Shown here piece after piece: positions 6,196-13,675 of a DNA stretch of 26,931 nucleotides (position 1 is its first letter; the number at the start of each line of letters is the position of its first letter). Made by a program: the position numbers and the translations under genes. The stretch is from NCBI GenBank assembly GCA_002320035.1, contig DCJL01000009.1:32099-59029 (forward strand), read 5' to 3'. The notes below the pieces were generated by a model. That model was not told the DNA's origin and searched no databases. It saw only the letters and a list, made by a program, of their open reading frames with translations. This stretch comes from Clostridiales bacterium UBA1701 (GTDB lineage Bacteria > Bacillota > Clostridia > Oscillospirales > Oscillospiraceae).

Positions 6196-7026
6196 ATGAG
6201 CAGAGCAGACGAAATATTCATTCAAAATTGCAGAGATATACTGGAAAACGGAATCTGGGACACGGCGCTTCCGGTCCGCCCCCGCTGGGAGGACGGCAGC
6301 CCCGCCCATACGGTAAAAAAATTCGGCATTGTAAACCGGTACGACCTCTCCGCGGAGTTTCCCATCCTCACCATCCGGCGCACGTTCTGGAAGTCCGCCA
6401 TAGACGAGCTTCTCTGGATATGGCAGGCCAAGAGCAACAATGTAAACGAGCTCCGCACCCGGGTGTGGGACGCCTGGGCAGACGAGAACGGCTCCATCGG
6501 CAAGGCCTACGGCTATCAGCTCGGCGTGAAGCATCATTACCCGGAGGGGGACATGGACCAGGTGGACAAGGTCCTGTGGGACCTGAAGCATAACCCCGCC
6601 TCCCGGCGCATTATGACCAATATCTATAATTTTGCCGACCTTTCGGAGATGGCCCTTTACCCCTGCGCTTACTCCATGACCTTCAACGTCAGCGGAAATA
6701 AACTCAACGCCATTCTTAATCAGCGCTCTCAGGACATGCTCGCGGCCAACAACTGGAACGTGGTGCAGTATTCGGTGCTGACAATGATGCTGGCCCAGGT
6801 ATCCGGGCTGGAGCCGGGGGAGTTTGTTCATGTTATCGCCGACGCCCATATTTACGACAGGCATGTCCCTGCCATTGAGGAAATCATTGCCAACGAGCCC
6901 AAGCCCGCGCCGAAGTTTATCATCGACCCTGCTGTGGATGATTTCTACAAATTCACCCGGGACAGCTTCCGCGTGGAGGACTACCAGTATTCGGACTTTG
7001 CCGGAAAGATTCCGGTGGCCCTTTGA
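6196..7026 (+). CDS. thyA: Thymidylate synthase
   Basis: This folate-dependent thymidylate synthase (276 residues) methylates dUMP to dTMP using methylene-tetrahydrofolate. Diagnostic blocks include the WDAWADENGSIGKAYG stretch, Cys157 in ALYPCAYSM as the catalytic nucleophile, the dUMP-binding QRSQDM segment and the HIYDRH motif. The usual xLGLPFNIAxY folate-site segment reads LAANNWNVVQYS here, a recognisable but less common variant. ATG 6196 is chosen over an in-frame GTG at 6187 because AAGGCGG (6181-6187) is eight bases before it. folA follows after nine bases and completes the dTMP/folate cycle. Confidence 0.95.
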   Translation: MSRADEIFIQNCRDILENGIWDTALPVRPRWEDGSPAHTVKKFGIVNRYDLSAEFPILTIRRTFWKSAIDELLWIWQAKSNNVNELRTRVWDAWADENGSIGKAYGYQLGVKHHYPEGDMDQVDKVLWDLKHNPASRRIMTNIYNFADLSEMALYPCAYSMTFNVSGNKLNAILNQRSQDMLAANNWNVVQYSVLTMMLAQVSGLEPGEFVHVIADAHIYDRHVPAIEEIIANEPKPAPKFIIDPAVDDFYKFTRDSFRVEDYQYSDFAGKIPVAL

Positions 7027-7035
7027 GGAGGCGCC

Positions 7036-7518
7036 ATGGAAGCAATCGTCGCGGTATATTCCGACTGGGGCATCGGCAGCGGCGGCACTCAGCCCGTGGT
7101 GCTGAAAGCCGACCGGGCCCATTTCCGGCAGGTAACGGAGGGGGCGGCTGTCATCGTGGGACGCAGGACACTGGAAGATTTTCCCGGCGGCAGGCCCCTC
7201 AAAGGGCGGCACAATATTGTCGTCACCCGGCAGAATATTAAAATCGAGGGCGCACAGGTCGTCCACAGCACCGGGGAGGCCCTGGCCGCCGCGGCTGTGC
7301 ATCCCCGTTGCCTGGTTATCGGCGGGGCCAGCGTATATAAGCAGTTTTTCCCCCACCTTGATTGTATTTACGCAACAAAAATCGACTTTATTCCCCACTC
7401 AGACAGCTTCTTTCCCAATTTGGACCGCGCCCCCGACTGGCGCTGTGAAGAACAGGGCCCCTGGCAGGAGGAGAACGGGCTGCGCTACTGCTTCTGCACC
7501 TACCGGCGTGTCAGCTGA
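7036..7518 (+). CDS. folA: Dihydrofolate reductase
   Basis: The 160-residue protein has DHFR landmarks: an N-terminal strand VAVYSDWGIG, the acidic catalytic residue Asp26 in the LKADRAHF helix, VIVGRRTLEDF, GRPLKGRHNIVVTR and the IGGASVYKQF NADPH loop. In the substrate loop the usual PWxLPxD reads PVVLKAD, so the conserved Trp (Trp22 in E. coli) is Val21 and the Pro before Asp is Lys24. This could change turnover or antifolate response. AGGAGG straddles the thyA stop. It regenerates tetrahydrofolate from the dihydrofolate made by ThyA. Its last eight bases overlap the 3' end of convergent spoIID. Confidence 0.9.
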   Translation: MEAIVAVYSDWGIGSGGTQPVVLKADRAHFRQVTEGAAVIVGRRTLEDFPGGRPLKGRHNIVVTRQNIKIEGAQVVHSTGEALAAAAVHPRCLVIGGASVYKQFFPHLDCIYATKIDFIPHSDSFFPNLDRAPDWRCEEQGPWQEENGLRYCFCTYRRVS

Positions 7519-8524
7519 TGAGCACTGCCCCGGGATAATAATGAGCCAGTATCTGGGTATAGTCCGCGCCGTCCCCGGCCATGACCTGCGCCCCGTATTG
7601 GCTCATTCCCACACCATGGCCGAAGCCGGTAACGGTAAACAGGAAGCGGCCGTCCCGATATTCAAGTGTGAAAGCCGTTGAGCGGAGGGAAAAAAGGCTT
7701 CTCAGCTCCGTGCCTTTGATCTTCACGCCGCCCAGGGTCACAAAGGCCACCCGGCCGCTCTCGTCAAGCTCCCTCTCTCCTATCCACGCGCTTTCCTCCC
7801 CGGTAAAATCAGCCTGGGGATAAGCGGAGAGCAGCGTGTCCCGAAAATCCAGCGGGGCGCAGTCGAGGGTGCTTATGTAATTGGGCACGTCCTCCGCCGT
7901 CTCCGGGCTCGGGACGCTGACGAGATAGGGCCTGGGGTTCCAGACCTGGCCGCAGTCCTCGGTTGCCCCGGCGGAGGAGGAGTGAAAAGCGGCAAATACC
8001 GGCTTCCCCTCATAGCTTAAATACTCTCCCTCCGTCTCCGCGACGGCGGAGAGTATTTTTTCCATGTTGGCTTCATATTGATCCCCCCAGTTCTCCCGGA
8101 GCTTGTCCTCTGCCAGCCAGGCCTGGCAGCAGGCAAAGTCGGCGCAGACCTGGGCGTCCCCATGCTTTTTTCCCAGCGCGCAGTACATCGCATAAGTCCT
8201 TGCGGCGACGGCCTGGGCCTTCAGAGCCTCCGGCTCGAAGGAGGCCGGCATCTCTGCAGCAAGGACGCCGGCAAGATACTCCTGCATGTCCAGGGTCACA
8301 GTCTCCCCCTCCAACAGCAGGCAGATGGTTTCCGGGGCGGGAGCCGCTGCGGTCTCCGCCTCCGCGCCGGCCGCAGGCACAGGGGTCTCCGCTCCGGCGC
8401 TTGCGGCGGGAGCGGGCGTCTCCGGGGCTGCCTCATCTTCTCCGGCAGGCCTGTCCCGCAGCAGGACAGGGCCCAGAAAAGTGATAAAAAGCGCAATATA
8501 CGCCAGCAGCAGAGTTTTCTTCAA
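7511..8524 (-). CDS. spoIID: Stage II sporulation protein D (lytic transglycosylase)
   Basis: The protein is 337 residues with a TTG start at 8524-8522, chosen for GGGAGGA seven bases upstream and because the chain then opens with KK and a membrane helix (about 4-21). The frame stays open further upstream but without a ribosome site. A Pro/Ala/Glu linker (28-66) precedes the SpoIID domain: MQEYLAGVLAAEMP with catalytic Glu91, KAQAVAARTYA, Cys127/Cys132/Cys133 near the metal-binding position known in clostridial SpoIID, AFHSSSAG and the C-terminal GFGHGVGMSQYGA signature. It cleaves septal peptidoglycan during forespore engulfment with SpoIIM and SpoIIP, neither of which is in this window. A sigma-E promoter is expected; none was clear. 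Confidence 0.92.
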   Translation of the reverse strand: MKKTLLLAYIALFITFLGPVLLRDRPAGEDEAAPETPAPAASAGAETPVPAAGAEAETAAAPAPETICLLLEGETVTLDMQEYLAGVLAAEMPASFEPEALKAQAVAARTYAMYCALGKKHGDAQVCADFACCQAWLAEDKLRENWGDQYEANMEKILSAVAETEGEYLSYEGKPVFAAFHSSSAGATEDCGQVWNPRPYLVSVPSPETAEDVPNYISTLDCAPLDFRDTLLSAYPQADFTGEESAWIGERELDESGRVAFVTLGGVKIKGTELRSLFSLRSTAFTLEYRDGRFLFTVTGFGHGVGMSQYGAQVMAGDGADYTQILAHYYPGAVLIS

Positions 8525-8545
8525 GGCTCTTCCTCCCTTTTCGGC

Positions 8546-8574
8546 TTGACTGAATATGGAAATGAGTATAAAAT
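8546..8574 (+). promoter_or_regulatory. Sigma-A promoter of the eight-helix membrane protein
   Basis: TTGACT (8546-8551), 17-base spacer and TAAAAT (8569-8574). It lies 22 bases past the spoIID start codon, pointing away from spoIID, so the two genes share a 123-bp divergent control region. Confidence 0.65.
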
Positions 8575-8647
8575 CAGCATATATATCCGGTGCGGAGCCG
8601 ATTTTCCGCGCCCTATAAACCATTGTTATTGAAACGGGAATTGACTT

Positions 8648-9571
8648 ATGCGAATTTTTCAAAAAATCACTTCGGAAAGGCCTTCTGCTCAGAGGACTGA
8701 GCCGGAGAAGAAAAGCCCCGCGCAGGAAAAAGAAGAGCGAATTATCCGGGAGCAGAACAAAAAAGCCCTTGAGCTGAGCTGTTATGTATGCGGGGCGGGG
8801 GCTTTCGGGGTCTTTTTCCGCTGGCTGCAGGATCAGACGGCCTTCAACGAGGCGGGTCTGGCGGAAAAGAGCGTGTTCCATGTGCTGGTTCCGCTTTTTA
8901 TCCTTGCCGTGGCCCTGTACTTTCTCCGCTATGTGGACAGGACCCGTAACGACCGCTGGCATCTGCCGGAGGATTTCTGCGGGGCCCTTGAAAACAAGGG
9001 TACGCTGTTCACGGTTTTCCGCTGGCTCGCCGGCGGGATGATGTGCGTCGGCGCCCTGCTGCTTCTGGCAGACTGCGAGACGGACAAACAGGCGGGTATG
9101 CTTCGCGTGCTTGCGCTGCTGGGTCTTCTGTCCGGCCTTGCCTTCCCTCTGCTGCTCACCGCCGCAAATCACCCTGTCTCCCGCCCCAGGCTTTTATGCC
9201 TGCTTTCTTTCCTGCCCATTCTCATGTTTGCTTTCTGGCTCATCACCAGCTATAAGATGAACGACATAAACAGCGTGGTCTGGTCCTACGCCATTGAGAT
9301 CGTCGCCGTTATTGCCGCCATGCTGGCCTTTTTCCGTCTTGCAGGCTTTGCTTTCGGCGCGCCAAACGCCTGGCGCAGCATGTTTGCCGCCATGTTCGGC
9401 ACTTTTCTGTGCGTCATGACCCTGGCCGACGAGCGCTACATGGGCATGCAGCTGATGCTGCTCTCCTCTGCGCTGATGCTGGTACTCTGGAACTGGATCA
9501 TGGTAAAAAATCTGCGCCAGAAAGAACAGCAGGCCGAAGTTCAGCCGGAGGACGGCTTTGAGAGGCTCTGA
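8648..9571 (+). CDS. Uncharacterised eight-helix membrane protein
   Basis: I do not recognise the family. The 307-residue protein has a charged cytoplasmic N-terminus (about 1-42, rich in Glu/Lys) and then eight hydrophobic spans, starting with LSCYVCGAGAFGVFFRWL and ending with LMLLSSALMLVLWNWIMV, followed by a short polar tail. No catalytic motif, nucleotide-binding site or transporter signature is visible; a WHLPEDFCGALENKG segment between spans two and three is the only conspicuous loop. The ribosome site is weak (GGGA about ten bases ahead). It has its own promoter and diverges from spoIID, which hints at but does not show a link to sporulation or envelope work. Confidence 0.75.
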   Translation: MRIFQKITSERPSAQRTEPEKKSPAQEKEERIIREQNKKALELSCYVCGAGAFGVFFRWLQDQTAFNEAGLAEKSVFHVLVPLFILAVALYFLRYVDRTRNDRWHLPEDFCGALENKGTLFTVFRWLAGGMMCVGALLLLADCETDKQAGMLRVLALLGLLSGLAFPLLLTAANHPVSRPRLLCLLSFLPILMFAFWLITSYKMNDINSVVWSYAIEIVAVIAAMLAFFRLAGFAFGAPNAWRSMFAAMFGTFLCVMTLADERYMGMQLMLLSSALMLVLWNWIMVKNLRQKEQQAEVQPEDGFERL

Positions 9572-9748
9572 CATAAGTCTTTCGCATGGAAGAATGACAA
9601 CATTTTATCTTTTGTTGCACAATGCGGCAAAGTATGTTAGTCTCAAACCATGCTGAACGGAAGCGCAGGACCAAACCCCTGAATTGATGCCGGAGCCTTT
9701 TTGCCCCGCACCTTACCCCGTTTTTTCGCTCTGGCCGCTCAATCAAAA

Positions 9749-9839
9749 TATAATTACCGCCCGCGCATCGGGAAAGCTGTAAGAAAACATCGTCTGTTTC
9801 ATGGCTTTCCGGGTGCGCGGGCTTTCTCGTTTTGTTTTT
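9749..9839 (+). terminator. Hairpin with T-rich tail: terminator of the upstream gene or leader attenuator of the permease
   Basis: The 367-bp gap 9572-9938 holds this structure. Two 19-base arms (9759-9777 and 9804-9822) pair at 17 positions, the 26-base loop can pair further (GAAAAC/GTTTC), and the tail reads TTTCTCGTTTTGTTTTT. A perfect TATAAT (9749-9754) with a poor -35 sits directly in front. It ends about 100 bases before the permease ATG. The rest of the gap shows nothing I can assign; a TTGACA at 9838-9843 has no matching -10. Confidence 0.5.
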
Positions 9840-9938
9840 GACAATCTTCTCCGTCTACTCCCGGACCTTTCAATCCGAAAAATTTATTGCTATGCAGCGG
9901 CAATAAAAAAATAAAAAATTATTTATAGGAGAAAAAAT

Positions 9939-11171
9939 ATGAACGAAAACATCAGAAACAAAAGCTCATGGGGCTTTGCGTTCACCATCGCTTCCATGTG
10001 GTTCGGCACCCATGTCGGCGCGGGCTTTGCGACCGGCAATCAGGTTGTCGGCTATTTCTCAAAGTACGGCGGGATCGCCCCCTTCTTCCCCATTCTGGCA
10101 ATGGGAATCCTGGCGCTTGTCATGTATGTTTACATGAAGTACGCCAAGCTCAACGGATTCACAAACTATAAGGACACTTTCCGGTCTGTATACCCCAAGC
10201 CCTGGATGGAAATTCTCTTTGAAATCTTCTATATCATTATCATTCTGGCCGCTGTCGCAGGCTGCATCACCGGCGCGGCTCAGATCATGGCAAAAATAGT
10301 CGGTGAGACCAACTACGGTGCTGCCGGTTATGGCGCCATCACCTGGACCTACAACCTCATCGCCACCGCCGCCCTGATCCTGCTGTCCATTTTCGGCCTG
10401 AATCTTATCCGCATCGTCTCCACCGGCCTGTCTGTGGCCATTATCATCACCGCCGTCATCGTGGTGATTGTCGGCTTCGCCTACGGCGGCACCATCGACG
10501 CCGTCCTCGCCGCTCACCCCGAGGTAACTCTCGCTGAGTATGTCAACGAGCCCGTTAACGCCCCCTGGCGCGGCATCGTCATCTACGCCGCCTTCCAGTG
10601 CGTATCCCTGCCCAGCATGATCTCCGGCAGTACCGAGCTGAGCATGAAGGGCATCAAGCGCGCCTGCATTCTCGGCTGGATCATGAACGGTTTCCTGCTG
10701 GCGCTCTCCGCTTTCATGCTTGCCAAGTGGTATCCCCTGCTCCAGGGCCTTGCCAATGCCGGCCCCGAGGTCTACGGTGTCTTTGCTCTCGGCGGTGTTC
10801 CCACCGCGATTCCCAACCTGACCATTCTCACCCTTACCGGGCTCAAGGCTCTGTACTGGGCATATAACATCCTGCTCTTCTGCGCGTTCGTCTCCACCAG
10901 CGTCACCCTGGTTTTCTCCATGATTGACCGCTTCTCCCCGATCATGTTCCCCACGGCCATCAAGAACGAAAAGGCCCGCGGTGTTATCGTTGGCGCCATC
11001 GTCCTCACCCTCTGCCTGCTGATCGCTCCTCTGGGCCTGACCAAGATCACCTCCATGCTCTACGGTTATGACGGGTACCTGGCCGTTCTGGTCATCTTCA
11101 TCCCCGCTATTATCTGGGCTCTCCCCGCCGTCAAGAAGCTGTCTGCCGCCAAGGCTGCGGAAGCAGAATAA
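9939..11171 (+). CDS. YkvI-family permease (APC/LeuT-fold membrane protein)
   Basis: The 410-residue integral membrane protein has about ten to eleven spans. Its first span carries the glycine-rich break FGTHVGAGFATGNQ typical of LeuT-fold transporters, and the overall pattern matches the YkvI/COG3949 group of uncharacterised membrane proteins. The SLPSMISGST segment in span six resembles the second unwound helix of that fold. Substrate is unknown; amino acids or related solutes are plausible by fold only. AGGAG seven bases before the ATG sets the start. Codons are strongly biased (Arg CGC, Ile ATC/ATT, Lys AAG) compared with neighbours using CGG and ATA, suggesting high expression. A hairpin leader precedes it and a terminator follows. 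Confidence 0.8.
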   Translation: MNENIRNKSSWGFAFTIASMWFGTHVGAGFATGNQVVGYFSKYGGIAPFFPILAMGILALVMYVYMKYAKLNGFTNYKDTFRSVYPKPWMEILFEIFYIIIILAAVAGCITGAAQIMAKIVGETNYGAAGYGAITWTYNLIATAALILLSIFGLNLIRIVSTGLSVAIIITAVIVVIVGFAYGGTIDAVLAAHPEVTLAEYVNEPVNAPWRGIVIYAAFQCVSLPSMISGSTELSMKGIKRACILGWIMNGFLLALSAFMLAKWYPLLQGLANAGPEVYGVFALGGVPTAIPNLTILTLTGLKALYWAYNILLFCAFVSTSVTLVFSMIDRFSPIMFPTAIKNEKARGVIVGAIVLTLCLLIAPLGLTKITSMLYGYDGYLAVLVIFIPAIIWALPAVKKLSAAKAAEAE

Positions 11172-11181
11172 AAAACTTGGT

Positions 11182-11214
11182 CAGATTGGGGCGGTTTGCC
11201 GCCCCAATCTGTTT
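11182..11214 (+). terminator. Hairpin terminator after the permease gene
   Basis: A perfect 13-bp stem CAGATTGGGGCGG/CCGCCCCAATCTG with a TTTG loop, eleven bases past the stop. Only a short T-run follows directly (TTTCG), with a second T6 at about 11224, so termination may be partial. Confidence 0.65.
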
Positions 11215-11252
11215 CGCCTGAAGTTTTTTCTTCGGAACGCCGGCACGGCATC

Positions 11253-11281
11253 TTGCATCCGGCCCCGTTCTGATATACAAT
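11253..11281 (+). promoter_or_regulatory. Sigma-A promoter of the ketopantoate-reductase-family gene
   Basis: TTGCAT (11253-11258), 17-base spacer and TACAAT (11276-11281). It gives the gene independent transcription despite sitting only 150 bp behind the permease. Confidence 0.65.
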
Positions 11282-11321
11282 GTATTTACCTAATTCTACA
11301 TAAACCAAAGGAGAAACCGCT

Positions 11322-12314
11322 ATGAAATTTGCAATGTATGGCTCCGGCGCTGCCGGCAGCGTCTTCGCATCCTACCTCCGCAAGGGCGGCGCGGATATCA
11401 TCCTGATAGACCGCTACGAAGCCCACATGAAGAAAGTCGCCGAGGAAGGCATGACCTTCACCATCCACCTCCAGGAGGGCGGCGAGTACAGAGACATCAC
11501 CGAAGTTCTCCAGGGCTTCCGTACCTACACCAGCGCCGAGGCCGCCGCCGAGGCCGAAGGCAAGGTGGATGTTATCATCTATATGACCAAGGCCACCCAG
11601 CTTGAAGCCGCCATTCAGGACTCCATGCCCGTCATCGGCGACACCACTGTGGCCGTCTCTCTGATCAATGGCCTGGGCAACGACGACAATCTCTTCAAGG
11701 TTTTCCCCAAGGAGCGCTGCGTCGTCGGCTCCGGTGTTCTGGGCACCGCGCTGCCCGCACCCGCCCACTGTGTTTCCACTCCCGCCGGCGGCGTGCAGAT
11801 GAACTTCGGCGGCGCCGTTCGCTCCGAGTATACCGACGCGGCCTGCGCAGAGATGCTCAAGTGCTACCGCGAGGGCGGCTGCGACGCTTACTGGCGTGTC
11901 GACGATATTTATAAGTTTATCTGGAAAAAGGTCTGCGTCAATGCGACTGTCAATACCGTCTGCGCCGTGCTGCGCCTGAAGATCGCCGAGGTTGAGGCCG
12001 ATCCCTGGGGGCAGATGCTGTTTCACGGCGTCATCCGCGAGACCTGCGCCGTCGCCACGGCCAGAGGCATCCCCATGGACGCAGACGAATTCATTGCCCA
12101 TGACCATGCCGACATCGTCACCAACATCGGCGACTATTATCCCTCCATGTGCCAGGACATGCTCTTTAACCACCGCCAGACCGAGATCGACGTACTCAAC
12201 GGCAAGATCGCCGAGTACGGCAGGGAACTGGGCATCCCCACTCCCACCTGCGACATTCTCACCAAGGTCGTCCATGCCATTCAGGATAACTACGACAAGC
12301 AGTACCTGAAATAA
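11322..12314 (+). CDS. Ketopantoate reductase family (PanE/ApbA) oxidoreductase
   Basis: The 330-residue protein begins with a Rossmann GxGxxG site (YGSGAAGS, 6-13) and follows the PanE/ApbA family throughout: TKATQLE, SLINGLGN, a helix with IWKKVCVNATVNTV holding the conserved Lys203 and Asn residues, and QTEIDVLNG with catalytic Glu288. True PanE makes pantoate for coenzyme A, but the family also includes D-2-hydroxyacid dehydrogenases, and no panB/panC is nearby, so the substrate is left open. AAAGGAG eight bases upstream sets the start. Codon use is as biased as in the permease before it. A strong terminator follows. Confidence 0.85.
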   Translation: MKFAMYGSGAAGSVFASYLRKGGADIILIDRYEAHMKKVAEEGMTFTIHLQEGGEYRDITEVLQGFRTYTSAEAAAEAEGKVDVIIYMTKATQLEAAIQDSMPVIGDTTVAVSLINGLGNDDNLFKVFPKERCVVGSGVLGTALPAPAHCVSTPAGGVQMNFGGAVRSEYTDAACAEMLKCYREGGCDAYWRVDDIYKFIWKKVCVNATVNTVCAVLRLKIAEVEADPWGQMLFHGVIRETCAVATARGIPMDADEFIAHDHADIVTNIGDYYPSMCQDMLFNHRQTEIDVLNGKIAEYGRELGIPTPTCDILTKVVHAIQDNYDKQYLK

Positions 12315-12332
12315 ATCTCGTCCGGTTTTTCA

Positions 12333-12363
12333 CCCTCCCGCAGACGCGGGAGGGTTTTTTATT
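12333..12363 (+). terminator. Intrinsic terminator of the reductase gene
   Basis: Nine-bp stem CCCTCCCGC/GCGGGAGGG with loop AGAC, followed by six T residues. A textbook rho-independent terminator 18 bases after the stop. Confidence 0.9.
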
Positions 12364-12399
12364 TGCAGGGGCGATGATTGCGTCAGGAGGGAGAGCACA

Positions 12400-12427
12400 G
12401 GCCGGCTTACACACAAAAAAGCCGGCC
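12400..12427 (-). other. Inverted repeat after mutY, possible terminator
   Basis: An 8-bp inverted repeat GGCCGGCT/AGCCGGCC with a 12-base loop lies just past the mutY stop. On the - strand the T-run falls in the loop and not behind the stem, so its action as a terminator is uncertain. Confidence 0.35.
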
Positions 12428-12438
12428 CGGAACTATCT

Positions 12439-13491
12439 TCAATTTATTGATTCCAGATAAAACCGAAAAGCGGCAGGGACCGCATAATCCTTTCGGATTT
12501 CTTCGGGGCTCTTCCAAAGTAAATCCCCGTTCTCTCCCGCGCATTCTATCAGATAGGCGCTCATTTGCCATTCCACATGGGTAAAAATGTGTTTTTGCGG
12601 CGCACAGGGCGAGCAGGCATATACAGACAGGCCAAGCGCTTCGCCATATGCCTCCGCCTCTGTTTGACTGAGGCGGCCCTCCGCATTGGGGAACTCCCAC
12701 ATCCCTGCCAGAAGACCCTTATCCGGGCGCCGGCGGATCCCGTACTTTCCCTCCCGGTGGAACAGCAGCACAGTTTTTTCCTCCACCCGCCGTTTCTTCA
12801 TAGGGGATTTTACAGGAAACTGGGCCTCAATGCCATTTTTATGCGCGAGACAGTGGGCTTGAAGCGGGCATTCCCGGCATCTGGCCTCGCCGTTGGGAAT
12901 GCAGACCGTCTCTCCCAGTTCCATGATCCCCTCCGTCAGAAGCGCCGCATCCTCCCCGGCGGGATAGCATCGCCGCAGCAGCTCTGTTATACGGCTTCTG
13001 GTTCCTGCAAGGCGGATATCCTCCCCGCAGGCCAATACGCGCGTGATCACGCGAAGCACATTGCCATCGACCGCCGGCTCCGGCTCGCCAAACGCAATGG
13101 AGGAAATGGCCCCGGCAGTATAGTCGCCGATGCCGGGCAGCTTTTTCAGCTCCGCCGCCTGCCGGGGAAGTTCTCCGCCGTAGCGTTCCATTATCAGAAC
13201 CGCAGCCTTTTTCAAATACCGCACCCGACTGTAATAACCAAGGCCCTCCCAAAGCTTCACCAACTGCGCATCCTCTGCCTGAGCAAGCGCCCGGATGTCC
13301 GGAAACCGGCTGAGAAAACGATGATAATAAGGGATAACCGCCTCTATCCGCGTTTGCTGGAGCATGATTTCCGAAAGCCATATGTGATAAGGCTCTCGCG
13401 TCCGGCGCCAGGGTAAGTCCCGTCTGGCGCAGGCATACCAGCGTGCGATCAGCGGCAGGCAAGTATTCAACTGGATGGTTTCTTTCTGCAT
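12439..13491 (-). CDS. mutY: A/G-specific adenine DNA glycosylase
   Basis: MutY removes adenine mispaired with 8-oxoguanine. The 350-residue protein has the catalytic Glu41 in SEIMLQQTR, a helix-hairpin-helix (KKLPGIGDYTAGAI), catalytic Asp142 in AVDGNVLRV and a four-Cys iron-sulfur loop (Cys197, 205, 208, 214). The first Cys gap is seven residues, not the six of E. coli. The C-terminal third is a NUDIX-like 8-oxoG-sensing domain (RRRPDKGLLAGMWEFP). ATG at 13491 is preferred to an in-frame TTG at 13506, since GAGGA lies eight bases before the ATG. It is a single leftward gene that faces the reductase terminator. Confidence 0.93.
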   Translation of the reverse strand: MQKETIQLNTCLPLIARWYACARRDLPWRRTREPYHIWLSEIMLQQTRIEAVIPYYHRFLSRFPDIRALAQAEDAQLVKLWEGLGYYSRVRYLKKAAVLIMERYGGELPRQAAELKKLPGIGDYTAGAISSIAFGEPEPAVDGNVLRVITRVLACGEDIRLAGTRSRITELLRRCYPAGEDAALLTEGIMELGETVCIPNGEARCRECPLQAHCLAHKNGIEAQFPVKSPMKKRRVEEKTVLLFHREGKYGIRRRPDKGLLAGMWEFPNAEGRLSQTEAEAYGEALGLSVYACSPCAPQKHIFTHVEWQMSAYLIECAGENGDLLWKSPEEIRKDYAVPAAFRFYLESIN

Positions 13492-13675
13492 AAACCCTGT
13501 CCTCAAGAAGGAATCCGCCGCCCCGCAAAAAGCCGGAGAAGAAAGAGGCTTTACATTTTCCGCCCCTGTGCGCCCTCAGCATACGCAAGCGGGCCTTTGC
13601 CTGCGAGCAAACCGGTTCTGCCCATAATTTGAAAGCGCCGGCAGCCGTCAGAGCTTTTATGCTCTTTATCCCTTC

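Noticed and set aside
6190..7398. Long - strand open frame of 402 codons across thyA and folA
   Set aside because: It is the reverse-strand shadow of two well-supported genes, has no ribosome site and encodes no recognisable protein.
8525..8600. Possible sigma-E promoter for spoIID (CATATTCA on the - strand)
   Set aside because: Too few matches to CATACANT and no convincing -35 at the right spacing; expected biologically but not supported by the sequence.
8525..9172. N-terminal extension of spoIID up to 9172
   Set aside because: It overlaps the divergent membrane-protein gene and has no ribosome site or signal; the TTG at 8524 has both.
9615..9638. TTGCAC and TATGTT as a promoter
   Set aside because: The spacer is only 12 bases, too short for sigma-A.
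11286..12275. - strand open frame of 329 codons opposite the ketopantoate-reductase-family gene
   Set aside because: Shadow frame without a ribosome site; the + strand frame has a GxGxxG motif, promoter and terminator.
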